DNA of 64,000 nucleotides from JBPYFK01 sp051984675 (lineage in GTDB: Bacteria > Actinomycetota > Actinomycetes > Mycobacteriales > Pseudonocardiaceae): positions 1-64,000 of the forward strand of contig JBPYFK010000045.1 of the NCBI GenBank assembly GCA_051984675.1, given 5' to 3'. The position numbers and the translations under genes are program-made. The number at the start of each line of letters is the position of its first letter. Within the stretch, counting starts at the first letter, position 1. Shown piece by piece: positions 56,886 to 64,000 of the stretch. The notes beneath the pieces were generated by a model. The model had not been told where the DNA came from and ran no database searches. It saw only the letters and a program-made list of their open reading frames with translations.

Positions 56886-58510
56886 TTGCTGCCACCGGTC
56901 TCCAGCTGCGTGCCGGTTCCCGGATCCTGCTGGACGACGCCACGTTGCGCGTGCAACCGGGTGACCGGATCGGGCTTGTCGGCCGCAACGGCGCGGGCAA
57001 GACGACGACGCTGCGCTCGCTGGCCGGCGAAGGCCAGCCGTACGCCGGGGACGTCCACGTCAGCGGCGAGGTCGGTTACCTCCCGCAGGACCCGCGTGAG
57101 GGTGACCTGTCGGTGACCGCCAAGGACAGGGTCCTTTCGGCACGGGCTCTGGACCAGCTGCTGCGCGACATGGAGAAGCTGCGCGCCGAGATGGCCGAGC
57201 TGGTTGACGACCGCCAGCGCGACCGCGCGGTCACCAAGTACGGCCGGCTGGAGGAGCGGTTCGCCGCGCGTGGCGGCTACGCCGCCGAAAGCGAGGCGGC
57301 CCGGATCTGCACGAACCTGGGCCTGCAGGAGCGGGTGCTCACCCAACCGCTGCAAACACTGTCCGGCGGTCAACGCCGTCGGGTCGAGCTGGCGCGCATC
57401 CTGTTCGCCGCGTCCGAGGCCGGCCCGGACGGCAAGTCCGCGACGACGCTGCTGCTGGACGAGCCGACCAACCACCTCGACGCGGACTCGATCAGCTGGC
57501 TGCGCGGCTTCCTCGCCGCGCACGAAGGTGGGCTGGTGGTGATCAGCCACGACGTCGAGCTGCTGGACGCCGTGGTGAACAAGGTGTGGTTCCTCGACGC
57601 GGTCCGCGGTGCCGCCGATGTGTACAACATGGACTGGAAGCGGTATCAGGAGGCTCGCGCCACCGACGAGAAGCGCCGCCGTCGCGAACGTGCCAACGCT
57701 GAGAAGAAGGCCAGCACGCTCATGGCGCAGGCCGACAAGATGCGGGCGAAGGCGACCAAGGCGGTGGCGGCGAAGAACATGGCCCGCCGCGCCGAGAAGC
57801 TCATCGCCGAGCTGGACGAGACGCAGGCCGCCGACAAGGTGGCCAACATCCGGTTCCCGGACCCGGCCCCGTGTGGGCGTACGCCACTGACGGCCGCCGG
57901 GCTGTCCCGGGCGTACGGGTCGCTGGAGATCTTCAGCGGGGTCGACCTGGCGATCGATCGGGGGGCGAAAGTCGTCGTGCTCGGGCTCAACGGCGCCGGC
58001 AAGACGACGCTGCTGCGCCTGCTCAGCGGGTTGGAAGCGCCGTCCGCCGGCGAGGTCACCGCCGGTCATGGCCTGCGCATCGGCTACTACGCCCAGGAAC
58101 ACGAGACTCTCGACCACGACGCGAGCGTCTGGGCGAACATCCGTACTGCGGCGCCGGATACCCCGGAGCAGCAGCTACGCACGCTGCTCGGCGCGTTCCT
58201 GTTCACCGGTGAGCAGCTGGACCAGCCGGCCGGAACGCTCTCCGGCGGCGAGAAGACCCGGCTGGCGCTGGCCGGGCTGGTGTCCAGCGCGGCGAACGTG
58301 TTGCTGCTGGACGAGCCGACGAACAACCTCGACCCGGCCAGCCGCGAACAGGTCCTGGACGCTCTCCGCAACTTCACTGGCGCGATCGTGCTGGTCACCC
58401 ACGATCCTGGCGCGGTGGAGGCGCTGCAACCGGAGAGGGTGATCCTGTTGCCAGACGGTACCGAGGATCACTGGTCGGATGACTACCTTGAGCTGGTCCA
58501 GCTCGCCTGA
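56882..58510 (+). CDS. ABC-F family ribosome-associated ATPase
   Basis: 542 residues from TTG 56882, with GGAG 6 bases upstream. Two ABC domains: first Walker A GRNGAGKTTT (about 35-44) and signature LSGGQRRR; interdomain linker about 245-315, very basic and helical (KRRRRERANAEKK); second Walker A GLNGAGKTTLL and signature LSGGEKTRLAL. No membrane segments, so it is a translation factor of the ABC-F class, not a transporter. The equivalent M. tuberculosis gene is at the Rv1473 position. It may protect ribosomes from antibiotics or relieve stalls. Confidence 0.93.
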   Translation: MIAATGLQLRAGSRILLDDATLRVQPGDRIGLVGRNGAGKTTTLRSLAGEGQPYAGDVHVSGEVGYLPQDPREGDLSVTAKDRVLSARALDQLLRDMEKLRAEMAELVDDRQRDRAVTKYGRLEERFAARGGYAAESEAARICTNLGLQERVLTQPLQTLSGGQRRRVELARILFAASEAGPDGKSATTLLLDEPTNHLDADSISWLRGFLAAHEGGLVVISHDVELLDAVVNKVWFLDAVRGAADVYNMDWKRYQEARATDEKRRRRERANAEKKASTLMAQADKMRAKATKAVAAKNMARRAEKLIAELDETQAADKVANIRFPDPAPCGRTPLTAAGLSRAYGSLEIFSGVDLAIDRGAKVVVLGLNGAGKTTLLRLLSGLEAPSAGEVTAGHGLRIGYYAQEHETLDHDASVWANIRTAAPDTPEQQLRTLLGAFLFTGEQLDQPAGTLSGGEKTRLALAGLVSSAANVLLLDEPTNNLDPASREQVLDALRNFTGAIVLVTHDPGAVEALQPERVILLPDGTEDHWSDDYLELVQLA

Positions 58511-58601
58511 CACGCTGGATCACGGGACCACCGCCCGTAGTCATCGGCGTGGCCGAATTGGTACTTTCCAGTGATTGTCGGGGATATATCTTCGGCCGTT
58601 G

Positions 58602-58624
58602 GGCGATCTTTTTCCATGATCGCC
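58602..58624 (+). promoter_or_regulatory. Hairpin in the leader of the small HTH gene
   Basis: GGCGATC (58602-58608) pairs perfectly with GATCGCC (58618-58624) around TTTTTCCAT, in an unusually A/T-rich 100 bases with GATATATC nearby at about 58583. It may be the terminator of the ABC-F gene or a regulator site for the small HTH protein. Confidence 0.45.
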
Positions 58625-58710
58625 TGGCATTTGCGGCTTTCCTGTTCGATCATTGCGATCGTCAGGGGCCGCGAGCGGCCCGACCTGCTCGGAGGGAAGG
58701 CGGGGACACT

Positions 58711-58920
58711 GTGGCTGACCTGAAGAAGGGTGCGCGAATTACTGGTAGCGCACGCGACAAGCTCGCCAATGACCTGAAGAAGAAGTACGAGAAGGGGGCA
58801 AGCATTCGCGCCTTGGCCGAGGCCACGGGCCGTTCCTACGGCTTCGTGCACCGCGTGCTGAGCGAATCGGGTGTCCAGTTGCGCGGCCGTGGCGGCGCGA
58901 CCCGTTCCAAGAAGAAGTAA
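58711..58920 (+). CDS. Small helix-turn-helix protein
   Basis: 69 residues from GTG 58711 with GGAGGGAAGG upstream; the open frame to 58549 is longer but not conserved. LKKGARITGSARDKL, then a helix-turn-helix GASIRALAEATGRSYGFVHRVLSESG (about 31-56), and a basic tail (RGRGGATRSKKK). It is the conserved actinobacterial protein at the Rv1473A position, a likely DNA-binding regulator whose targets are unknown. Abundant lysines suggest a nucleoid-like role is also possible. Confidence 0.82.
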   Translation: MADLKKGARITGSARDKLANDLKKKYEKGASIRALAEATGRSYGFVHRVLSESGVQLRGRGGATRSKKK

Positions 58921-58941
58921 ACAACCGAAGGAGGCCCGCGC

Positions 58942-59760
58942 TTGGCGGAGTCGACTGTAGAGCCTGGCCTGTTGGACCGCGGCGGCGTCCGACTCGCGGT
59001 CCACGGGCCACGGGCCACGATCACCTTAGATCGACCGGAGAAACTCAACGCTCAGACTCCGCACACTTGGCAGGCGCTGGCCGAGATCGGTCGCACCCTC
59101 GATGGCGACGTGCGCATCGTGGTGGTTCGCGGCGAGGGACGGTCCTTTTCCGCCGGGCTGGATCGGCGACTGTTCACCGAGGAAGGCTTTGACGGTCTCC
59201 CGGGTCTGCTGTCGCTGGGAAACCAGCCCACGGAACAGGCCGACGCCGAGATCGCCGCGTTCCAGCAGGGTTTCAGCTGGTTGCGGGAACCGGACCGGGT
59301 CACCATCGCCGCAGTGCAGGGGCACGCGATCGGCGCGGGTTTCCAGCTCGCGCTGGCGTGTGATCTGCGGGTTCTCACCGAGGACGCGAAGCTGCGGATG
59401 GCCGAGACCAGTCTCGGCCTGGTCCCGGACCTCGGGGGCACGCTGCCGCTGGTCCGCACCGTCGGATACGCGCGGGCGGTGGAAATCTGCCTGACCGGGC
59501 GGGATGTCACCGCAGGGGAAGCGTTACGACTCGGGCTGGCCAACAGCGTGGTCTCCGCGGAGCAGCTGGACGGCGCGGTGGAGGAGCTGGTGGAGGCGAT
59601 CTCGCGAGCACCGGAAGGTGCCACGCGAGAAACCCTCATGCTGTTGTCCCAGGCCGACGAGGTCGTGGACCCGGAGCAGCAGCTCGCCGCCGAGCGGTCG
59701 GCGCAGTTGCGGCGGATCAGCGAACGGGCCGGTGTGATGAACGCCGGGCCAGCGCAGTAG
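58942..59760 (+). CDS. Enoyl-CoA hydratase/isomerase family protein
   Basis: 272 residues from TTG 58942 with AAGGAGG 7 bases upstream. Crotonase fold: ITLDRPEKLNAQT, GEGRSFSAGLDRRLF (oxyanion hole), AAVQGHAIGAGFQLALACDLRV and RMAETSLGLVPDLGGTLPLVR. The first catalytic glutamate position is kept (AETSLG), while the second is aspartate (PDLGG), so an isomerase activity may be more likely than hydration. It resembles EchA12 of mycobacteria in location. Its stop is 7 bases from the convergent SIS gene. Confidence 0.88.
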   Translation: MAESTVEPGLLDRGGVRLAVHGPRATITLDRPEKLNAQTPHTWQALAEIGRTLDGDVRIVVVRGEGRSFSAGLDRRLFTEEGFDGLPGLLSLGNQPTEQADAEIAAFQQGFSWLREPDRVTIAAVQGHAIGAGFQLALACDLRVLTEDAKLRMAETSLGLVPDLGGTLPLVRTVGYARAVEICLTGRDVTAGEALRLGLANSVVSAEQLDGAVEELVEAISRAPEGATRETLMLLSQADEVVDPEQQLAAERSAQLRRISERAGVMNAGPAQ

Positions 59761-59767
59761 CGCGTCG

Positions 59768-60529
59768 CTAGGCGCTGAGTTCGGGAACCCGGTTGCCGTA
59801 GCGGGTGGCGTGTGTCGCGTTGGCTTCGTCGCCGCCGGCGATGTTGGCGCTGCGCCACAGCGGCAGCTCCAGCCCGCGAGCGCACGCGCCATCGTGGACC
59901 CTGGCCAGCAGCAGGTTCCACAGGAACGTGTTGGCCAGCGACGAAAGCGGTGCTGTCGCCGGGGCGTCGGCCGGGTAGCTGGCGTCACCCGGTGGCACGA
60001 GGGTGTCGAGCACGATGTCGGCCTGCCCTGCCAGCGTTGCCTGCCCTGCCAGCGTTGATGCCGCACGCTTTGGGGCCGCTGCGGCGCTGGCCGGCGACGT
60101 CACGCCGATCACCGGCGTGCCGGCGGTCTTCGCGGCTACGGCCAGCTCGACCGGGTACGGGTTGCTCCCGGAGTTCGAGAAGATCACCAGCACGTCCCGG
60201 TCAGCGTCAAGCCCGGCGCTGGCCAGCGTCCGCTCGGCCAGACCGTGCGCTCGTTCGGCTCGCGTGCTGGTGCCGACGCCGTGCAAGGGCAGCAGATCCG
60301 GGTGGTACAGCGGTCGCACCGCTGCGAGGCCGCCTGCGCGGTAGAACGACTCCAGCACGCCGGTCAGCGAGTGCCCCGAACCGCCGGTGAGCACGAGCCC
60401 ACCGGCGTGCATGCGGTCCAGCAGCAGCTCGGCCGCCGCGTGGAGCGCGGCGGCGTTCTGCCAGGCCACCGTGTGCAGGTGCCCGAGCATCTCGTCCGCG
60501 ATCGGAGGGAAGGGCGGGGCGTCGCTCAT
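59768..60529 (-). CDS. SIS-domain phosphosugar-binding protein (UPF0309-like)
   Basis: 253 residues from ATG 60529. One SIS domain: VLTGGSGHSLTGVLESFYRAGGL (sugar-phosphate loop) and VIFSNSGSNPYPVELAVAAKTAGTPVIGVTS (the SNSG loop), then SLANTFLWNLLLARVHD. No DNA-binding domain, so it is an isomerase or dehydratase acting on an amino-sugar phosphate rather than a repressor. The stretch TLAGQATLAGQA comes from an exact 18-bp tandem duplication. It is divergent from a TetR regulator. Confidence 0.82.
   Translation of the reverse strand: MSDAPPFPPIADEMLGHLHTVAWQNAAALHAAAELLLDRMHAGGLVLTGGSGHSLTGVLESFYRAGGLAAVRPLYHPDLLPLHGVGTSTRAERAHGLAERTLASAGLDADRDVLVIFSNSGSNPYPVELAVAAKTAGTPVIGVTSPASAAAAPKRAASTLAGQATLAGQADIVLDTLVPPGDASYPADAPATAPLSSLANTFLWNLLLARVHDGACARGLELPLWRSANIAGGDEANATHATRYGNRVPELSA
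60022..60057 (-). repeat. Exact 18-bp tandem duplication inside the SIS gene
   Basis: CCTGCCCTGCCAGCGTTG occurs at 60022-60039 and again at 60040-60057, adding six residues (TLAGQA twice in the protein) in a loop after residue 160. Confidence 0.9.
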
Positions 60530-60615
60530 GGGCTCCTGGCACCATTGTCGATCACATGTTGATCAGGCGGGAAAGCGGGGAAGGCGACAACGTCCTATAC
60601 CCGCCGTCGAGAACC

Positions 60616-60667
60616 GGTCAAGGTCCAGGCCCGCATCCGGTCAAGAAGTCACCCCGATCTGGTCAAG
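60616..60667. promoter_or_regulatory. Three phased GGTCAAG direct repeats
   Basis: GGTCAAG occurs at 60616-60622, 60639-60645 and 60661-60667, spaced 22-23 bases (about two helical turns). It lies between the divergent SIS and TetR genes, next to the TetR -10 element TAGAGT at 60716-60721, so it may be a cooperative regulator site. Confidence 0.45.
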
Positions 60668-60757
60668 CTCGCGTGTCGCAATCACCCGGCAGCGCTACCG
60701 CGGCGGTCGGGCGGCTAGAGTGTTGATCAGATCGTCCGACTGGTGCCGGGGGGACTC

Positions 60758-61405
60758 ATGTCGCAGCGAGGAAACCGCCGCGAGGTACTCGCGGACGCCG
60801 CGACCGAAGTGCTCGCCGCCGAGGGTGCACGGGGGCTGACCCATCGGGCTGTCGACCGTCAGGCGTGGGTGCCGCTGGGCACGACGAAGAACTACTTCCC
60901 GACTCGCGACGCGCTGTTCATGGCGGTCGCGAGCCGGATGGCAGACCAGCACGCGGCGGCGGTCCAGCAGCTGCGTGAGCAAACCCCGGACGGTGTGACC
61001 AGCGGCGATGTTGCCGCGCTGTACGCGGCGATGCTACAGCGGGCGGGCTCCGGTGGTCGGACCCAGTTCCTCGCGCTGTTCGAACTGCACCTCGAAGCGG
61101 TGCGCCGGCCGGAGCTGCGCGCCACGCTCGGTGAGATGGTGCTGGCCAACGCCGACTCCGCGACCGACCTGCACGCGGCGGCCGGCTGCCGGGTGGACCG
61201 GCGAGGCGCGGGCCTGCTGGATGCGTCCCTCATGGGGATCGCGATGAGCCTGCTGAGCCTGCCGGAGGAGACCCTGCGGGCGCTCGGTCTCGACGAGACC
61301 GACTCGCTCGGCCCGGCATTGCAAGGATTGGCCCGCTCCGCGTCGAACCAGGACGGAGCCGGTATCGGGGCGCTCGCGGACGCGGTTCGCGGTTGTGCGA
61401 GCTGA
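60758..61405 (+). CDS. TetR-family transcriptional regulator
   Basis: 215 residues from ATG 60758 with CGGGGGG 4 bases upstream. The N-terminal helix-turn-helix (about residues 8-55, NRREVLADAATEVLAAEG, LTHRAVDRQAWVPLGTTKNYFPTRDALF) is typical; the C-terminal ligand domain is diverged. Likely -10 TAGAGT is at 60716-60721. It may control the divergent SIS gene or itself. The effector is unknown. Confidence 0.88.
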   Translation: MSQRGNRREVLADAATEVLAAEGARGLTHRAVDRQAWVPLGTTKNYFPTRDALFMAVASRMADQHAAAVQQLREQTPDGVTSGDVAALYAAMLQRAGSGGRTQFLALFELHLEAVRRPELRATLGEMVLANADSATDLHAAAGCRVDRRGAGLLDASLMGIAMSLLSLPEETLRALGLDETDSLGPALQGLARSASNQDGAGIGALADAVRGCAS

Positions 61406-61530
61406 GGTCGCTGGCAGTCCCGGTCGTTCGACGCTCGGTGGCGGTCGGTACCGTGACGAATGATCGACGGTAGTGAGCGTCGAACGCACGGGTCCGCATT
61501 CACTGGCGAGCGGATGGATGCAAGGTGAGC

Positions 61531-62241
61531 ATGTCGAACTCCTCCTCAGAGCAGCAGCCGCGGCCGCCGGACAACGACGCCGAGGTGTTCGCCCGCCTCG
61601 CGGACGTGCCGGTGGCCGCCGTGGACGAGCTCATCGAGCGCATCCGGTCCGCCTACGGCGACCTCAACCGACTTCAGGGGCACCCTTACTGGGGTGATCT
61701 CGTTCTGCACCAGGGCGCCGCGCTGCGCGCCCTGGGGGAGGCGCGGGACTGCCTGGACCAGTTCCGGGCGGAGGCCGTCGGCGCGCGCAACACCGAGCTG
61801 GGCATCACCGTCCTCACCGCCGTCATCGCCGGGGAGCGGCGGTTCGCGATGACCTCGGCGCAGAAGTCGGTGCTGATCGACCAGGCGCTCAAACCCGAGG
61901 AGCCGGAGCGGGCGCGGATGCTGTTCCTGTGGGACCGGCCGCTGGAAAGCGACGACGGGGTGCAGCCCTACGAGCAGATCCGGCTGGTCACCTCGGGTGA
62001 GGCGGAGCTGGGTGCGCTGAACTTCGTGTCCGAGACCGACGACGGCGAGTTGCGGTCCTGGCAGACCCGCAACGGCAAGCCGTCGGACGTGCGGCTGCGC
62101 TTCGACATGGGCAGCCCGCTGACGTTTCCCGCCGACTCCGCGCTGCCGTTGACCGAGCTGCGGACGGCGCTGGAGGAATTCGCGGAGACCGGCCAGCGAC
62201 CCGACCACGTCCAGTGGCAGTCCGCCCGCTGGGTCTCCTGA
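61531..62241 (+). CDS. Imm1-like immunity protein with a helical N-terminal domain
   Basis: 236 residues from ATG 61531 (CAAGG 5 bases upstream; GTG 61525 possible). Residues about 1-125 are helical with no family I recognise (LADVPVAAVDELIERIRSAYG, RNTELGITVLTAVIAGERRFAM). Residues about 150-236 resemble the Imm1 immunity fold: ALNFVSETDDGELRSWQ, then LPLTELRTALEEFAETGQRPDHVQWQ, close to the usual EFxxTGxRPxxVxW ending. Imm1 proteins neutralise nuclease or deaminase toxins of contact-dependent or WXG-type systems. No toxin gene is next to it. Confidence 0.68.
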   Translation: MSNSSSEQQPRPPDNDAEVFARLADVPVAAVDELIERIRSAYGDLNRLQGHPYWGDLVLHQGAALRALGEARDCLDQFRAEAVGARNTELGITVLTAVIAGERRFAMTSAQKSVLIDQALKPEEPERARMLFLWDRPLESDDGVQPYEQIRLVTSGEAELGALNFVSETDDGELRSWQTRNGKPSDVRLRFDMGSPLTFPADSALPLTELRTALEEFAETGQRPDHVQWQSARWVS

Positions 62242-62251
62242 GCAGGGTCCC

Positions 62252-62291
62252 TTACCCGTAGATCCCCTGAACTACCCGTAGATCCCCTGAA
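62252..62291. repeat. 20-bp tandem duplication over the 3' end of dppA
   Basis: TACCCGTAGATCCCCTGAAC occurs at 62253-62272 and 62273-62292 (approximate phase). On the minus strand each copy encodes VQGIYG plus a stop, so the C-terminal end and stop codon of dppA are repeated just downstream of the real stop. Confidence 0.85.
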
Positions 62292-63111
62292 CCGCTCCGG
62301 CCGCGATGGCCGTGACCGTCTTGAACGCCTTCATCGCGTCGGTCATGGTCGCGGCGTCGAACCCGACCCGGCGAACGTCGACCTGCTCGACGGTAGGGAT
62401 CACGGCCGCTGCCGCGGCCAGGTGCGCCGCGTCGAACTCCACCTCGATCCGGTGCGGGCCCGGCCGGTCGCTGCCGCGCCCGGCCAGCCGCACCGAATCC
62501 GCCGCCCCCGCGCGGATGTCCGCCGCCGTGCGCTCCGGCGGCGAGCAGATCGCCGCGTAGCGGCTCACGCATTCCTTGACCGCGACGGTCCGCGCCTCCG
62601 GCGCGTACTCCCGCGCGTCCGCGCAGGCCCGGTCGTCGCCGGTGACCAGCAGGACCGGGACTCCGTGCTCGGCGGCCAGCGCCGCGTTGAGACGCCCCTC
62701 GCTGGCGCGGACGCCGTCCAGCCACACCCGGGTGATCGAGTTCTCCAGGTAGGTGTGGGCGAGCACGCCCTCTTCGCCGGCGCCCGTGTGGTAGCCGAGA
62801 AACACCACGCCCGCCACGGGCTCCGGGTCGGTGGAGTCGATGCCCTGCATCATCGACAGCGGTTTGTGCCGGCCGGTGAGCATCCGTGCGCGGGGGTCGA
62901 GGTCTTCCAGCAGCAGGTTGCGTTGCGCCGAGTGGGCCTCGTTGACCAGCACATCGTCCGCTCCGGCGGAGATCAGCCCGTCGACGCACGCGTTGACGTC
63001 GCCGGTGAACAGCCGCCGGAAGCGGTGCCAGGGTTCGGTGCCGGGCACGACGTCGTCGGTCCAGGTGACGCCGGTGGCGCCCTCCATGTCGGCGGAGATC
63101 AGGATACGCAC
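62272..63111 (-). CDS. dppA: D-aminopeptidase, M55 family
   Basis: 279 residues from GTG 63111 with GGGAGG 5 bases upstream; the frame runs open to 63873 without homology. Zinc-site residues: SADMEGATGV (aspartate and glutamate), VNEAHSAQRNL (histidine), VFLGYHTGAG and LAHTYLENSI (histidine), and VTGDDRACA. The B. subtilis homologue cleaves D-Ala dipeptides. It is divergent from a dipeptide/oligopeptide-binding ABC gene, which makes peptide salvage the likely role. Confidence 0.92.
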   Translation of the reverse strand: MRILISADMEGATGVTWTDDVVPGTEPWHRFRRLFTGDVNACVDGLISAGADDVLVNEAHSAQRNLLLEDLDPRARMLTGRHKPLSMMQGIDSTDPEPVAGVVFLGYHTGAGEEGVLAHTYLENSITRVWLDGVRASEGRLNAALAAEHGVPVLLVTGDDRACADAREYAPEARTVAVKECVSRYAAICSPPERTAADIRAGAADSVRLAGRGSDRPGPHRIEVEFDAAHLAAAAAVIPTVEQVDVRRVGFDAATMTDAMKAFKTVTAIAAGAVQGIYG

Positions 63112-63321
63112 GGCCTCCCACGTTAGAGGTTTTCGCGCCGGTGGGCAGGGATTCAGCCAGCTGTGGGTAATCCGGCCGTCGAGTGGCGAACTCCCGGCGA
63201 GGAGATCACGATCGTGCCTCGGCGGAAGCGAACAGGTGACAGGCGTCGTTAATAATTGACGATACCGGATCAATAGTGGTTTCTTCTTCTCGATCGGCCC
63301 GGTGCGCGGGGGAGGTGAGTC

Positions 63322-64000
63322 GTGACCGCCAGGAAGCTCGGCTCCCTGCTGCTGGCCTTCGCCGGGGTAGCGGCCCTGACGGCGCAAGCCCTCCTGCTGC
63401 CCTCCGGCCCCGCCTCGGCACAGGGGAAGGGGCAGCCGGCGCAACCGACCGGGGGCACCCTGCGAGTGGCGATCCAGCAGGAGATCGACTCGCTCAACCC
63501 GTTCCTGGGCTACAACCAGTCGTCCACCGACTTGTTCCGGCTGATCTACCCCTTCCTGACCACCTATGACGCGCGGGATTTCCACCCCGAGCCGGAGCTG
63601 GCCACCGACTGGCAGACCTCCCCGGACAAGCTGACCTGGACCTTCCACCTCCGTCCCGGCCTCAGCTGGTCGGACGGCCAGGCGATCACCGCCCGGGACG
63701 CGGCGTTCACCTACAACATGATCACCACCAACCCGGCGGCGAGTACCGCCAACGGCAGTTTCGTCGCGAACTTCGCCTCCGTGGCCGCGCCGGACGACCG
63801 CACGCTGGTGATCCACACCAAGACCCCGCAGGCGACGATGCTGGCGCTGGACGTGCCGATCGTTCCCGAGCACGTCTGGTCGAAAGTGCGCGATGTCGGC
63901 ACGTTCCCGAACGACCAGATGCCGGTGGTCAGCGGCGGCCCGTTCACGCTCACGGACTACCAGCCGCAGCAGTACGTCACGCTCGCCGCGAACGACCGGT
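63322..64000 (+). CDS. Peptide-binding ABC transporter protein, N-terminal part
   Basis: The gene runs off the right edge; 226 codons are visible from GTG 63322, with GGGGAGGTGA 5 bases upstream. A signal peptide (KLGSLLLAFAGVAAL, then AQALLLP) is followed by a proline/glutamine linker and the family 5 solute-binding start (GGTLRVAIQQEIDSLNPF, ELATDWQTSPDKLTWTFHLRPGLSWSDGQAI, ARDAAFTYNMI). Such proteins bind di- or oligopeptides outside the membrane. No lipobox cysteine is visible, so it may be released or bound by other means. Confidence 0.9.
   Translation, partial: MTARKLGSLLLAFAGVAALTAQALLLPSGPASAQGKGQPAQPTGGTLRVAIQQEIDSLNPFLGYNQSSTDLFRLIYPFLTTYDARDFHPEPELATDWQTSPDKLTWTFHLRPGLSWSDGQAITARDAAFTYNMITTNPAASTANGSFVANFASVAAPDDRTLVIHTKTPQATMLALDVPIVPEHVWSKVRDVGTFPNDQMPVVSGGPFTLTDYQPQQYVTLAANDR

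Overview
This 64 kb window is high-GC, gene-dense chromosomal DNA with many GTG/TTG starts and 1-4 bp gene overlaps. Gene content and order point to an actinomycete: rbpA, whiA, opcA, an acVLRF1-type factor, an actinobacterial SUF operon led by sufR, and a helicase-dead PriA. The order fmt-rsmB-rpe-rib genes / uvrC-rapZ-yvcK-whiA / gap-pgk-tpiA-secG / pgl-opcA-zwf-tal-tkt-ctaB / ctaA-ABC-sufRBDCSUT / ABC-F-HTH-crotonase is close to the Mycobacterium tuberculosis Rv1402-Rv1474 backbone. My best guess is a member of the Pseudonocardiales (Saccharopolyspora- or Amycolatopsis-like); the genus cannot be fixed from sequence reading alone.

Layout. 1-6277: end of metK, trmL, priA, a cupin, a polysaccharide-deacetylase lipoprotein and a membrane-anchored glycosyl-hydrolase-like protein. 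6278-6700: a 423 bp non-coding leader with two perfect hairpins. 6701-10149: def-fmt-rsmB (N-terminal methionine handling and rRNA methylation) and an OsmC protein. 10213-14873: rpe and a compact riboflavin operon (ribD, ribE, ribBA, ribH, PH-domain membrane protein). 14948-16602: a dihydroorotate-dehydrogenase-like flavoprotein and the wreck of a GH172/DUF2961 gene. 16603-21546: uvrC-rapZ-yvcK-whiA. 21842-25572: lower glycolysis, then secG and rbpA. 25637-28602: a sugar porter, a phosphopantetheinyl transferase and RraA. 28716-36970 (minus strand): pentose-phosphate operon tkt-tal-pgi-zwf-opcA-pgl. 37274-44111: heme O/heme A synthases (ctaB, ctaA), a quinone oxidoreductase, a small protein + ATP-grasp pair, a GbsR/MarR regulator and an ABC exporter. 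44255-50924: SUF iron-sulfur operon. 50992-56683: EAL-CBS-GGDEF protein, lone lycopene cyclase, dGTPase-like HD protein, acVLRF1 peptidyl-tRNA hydrolase. 56882-61405: ABC-F protein, small HTH protein, crotonase, SIS protein, TetR regulator. 61531-64000: an orphan Imm1-like protein, D-aminopeptidase DppA and the start of a peptide-binding ABC protein.

Most of the window is housekeeping metabolism with conserved synteny. I saw no tRNA, rRNA, CRISPR array, integrase or insertion sequence, and no clear novel defence or biosynthetic system. The less ordinary material is: a recently decayed GH172 gene; a small-protein/ATP-grasp cassette of unknown role; an ABC-F gene preceded by a translationally coupled 34-codon leader ORF and located just after acVLRF1; an EAL-CBS-GGDEF protein with eroded motifs; an orphan immunity protein; a set of leaderless promoters; and a striking number of 15-33 bp tandem duplications, both intergenic and inside N-terminal tails.
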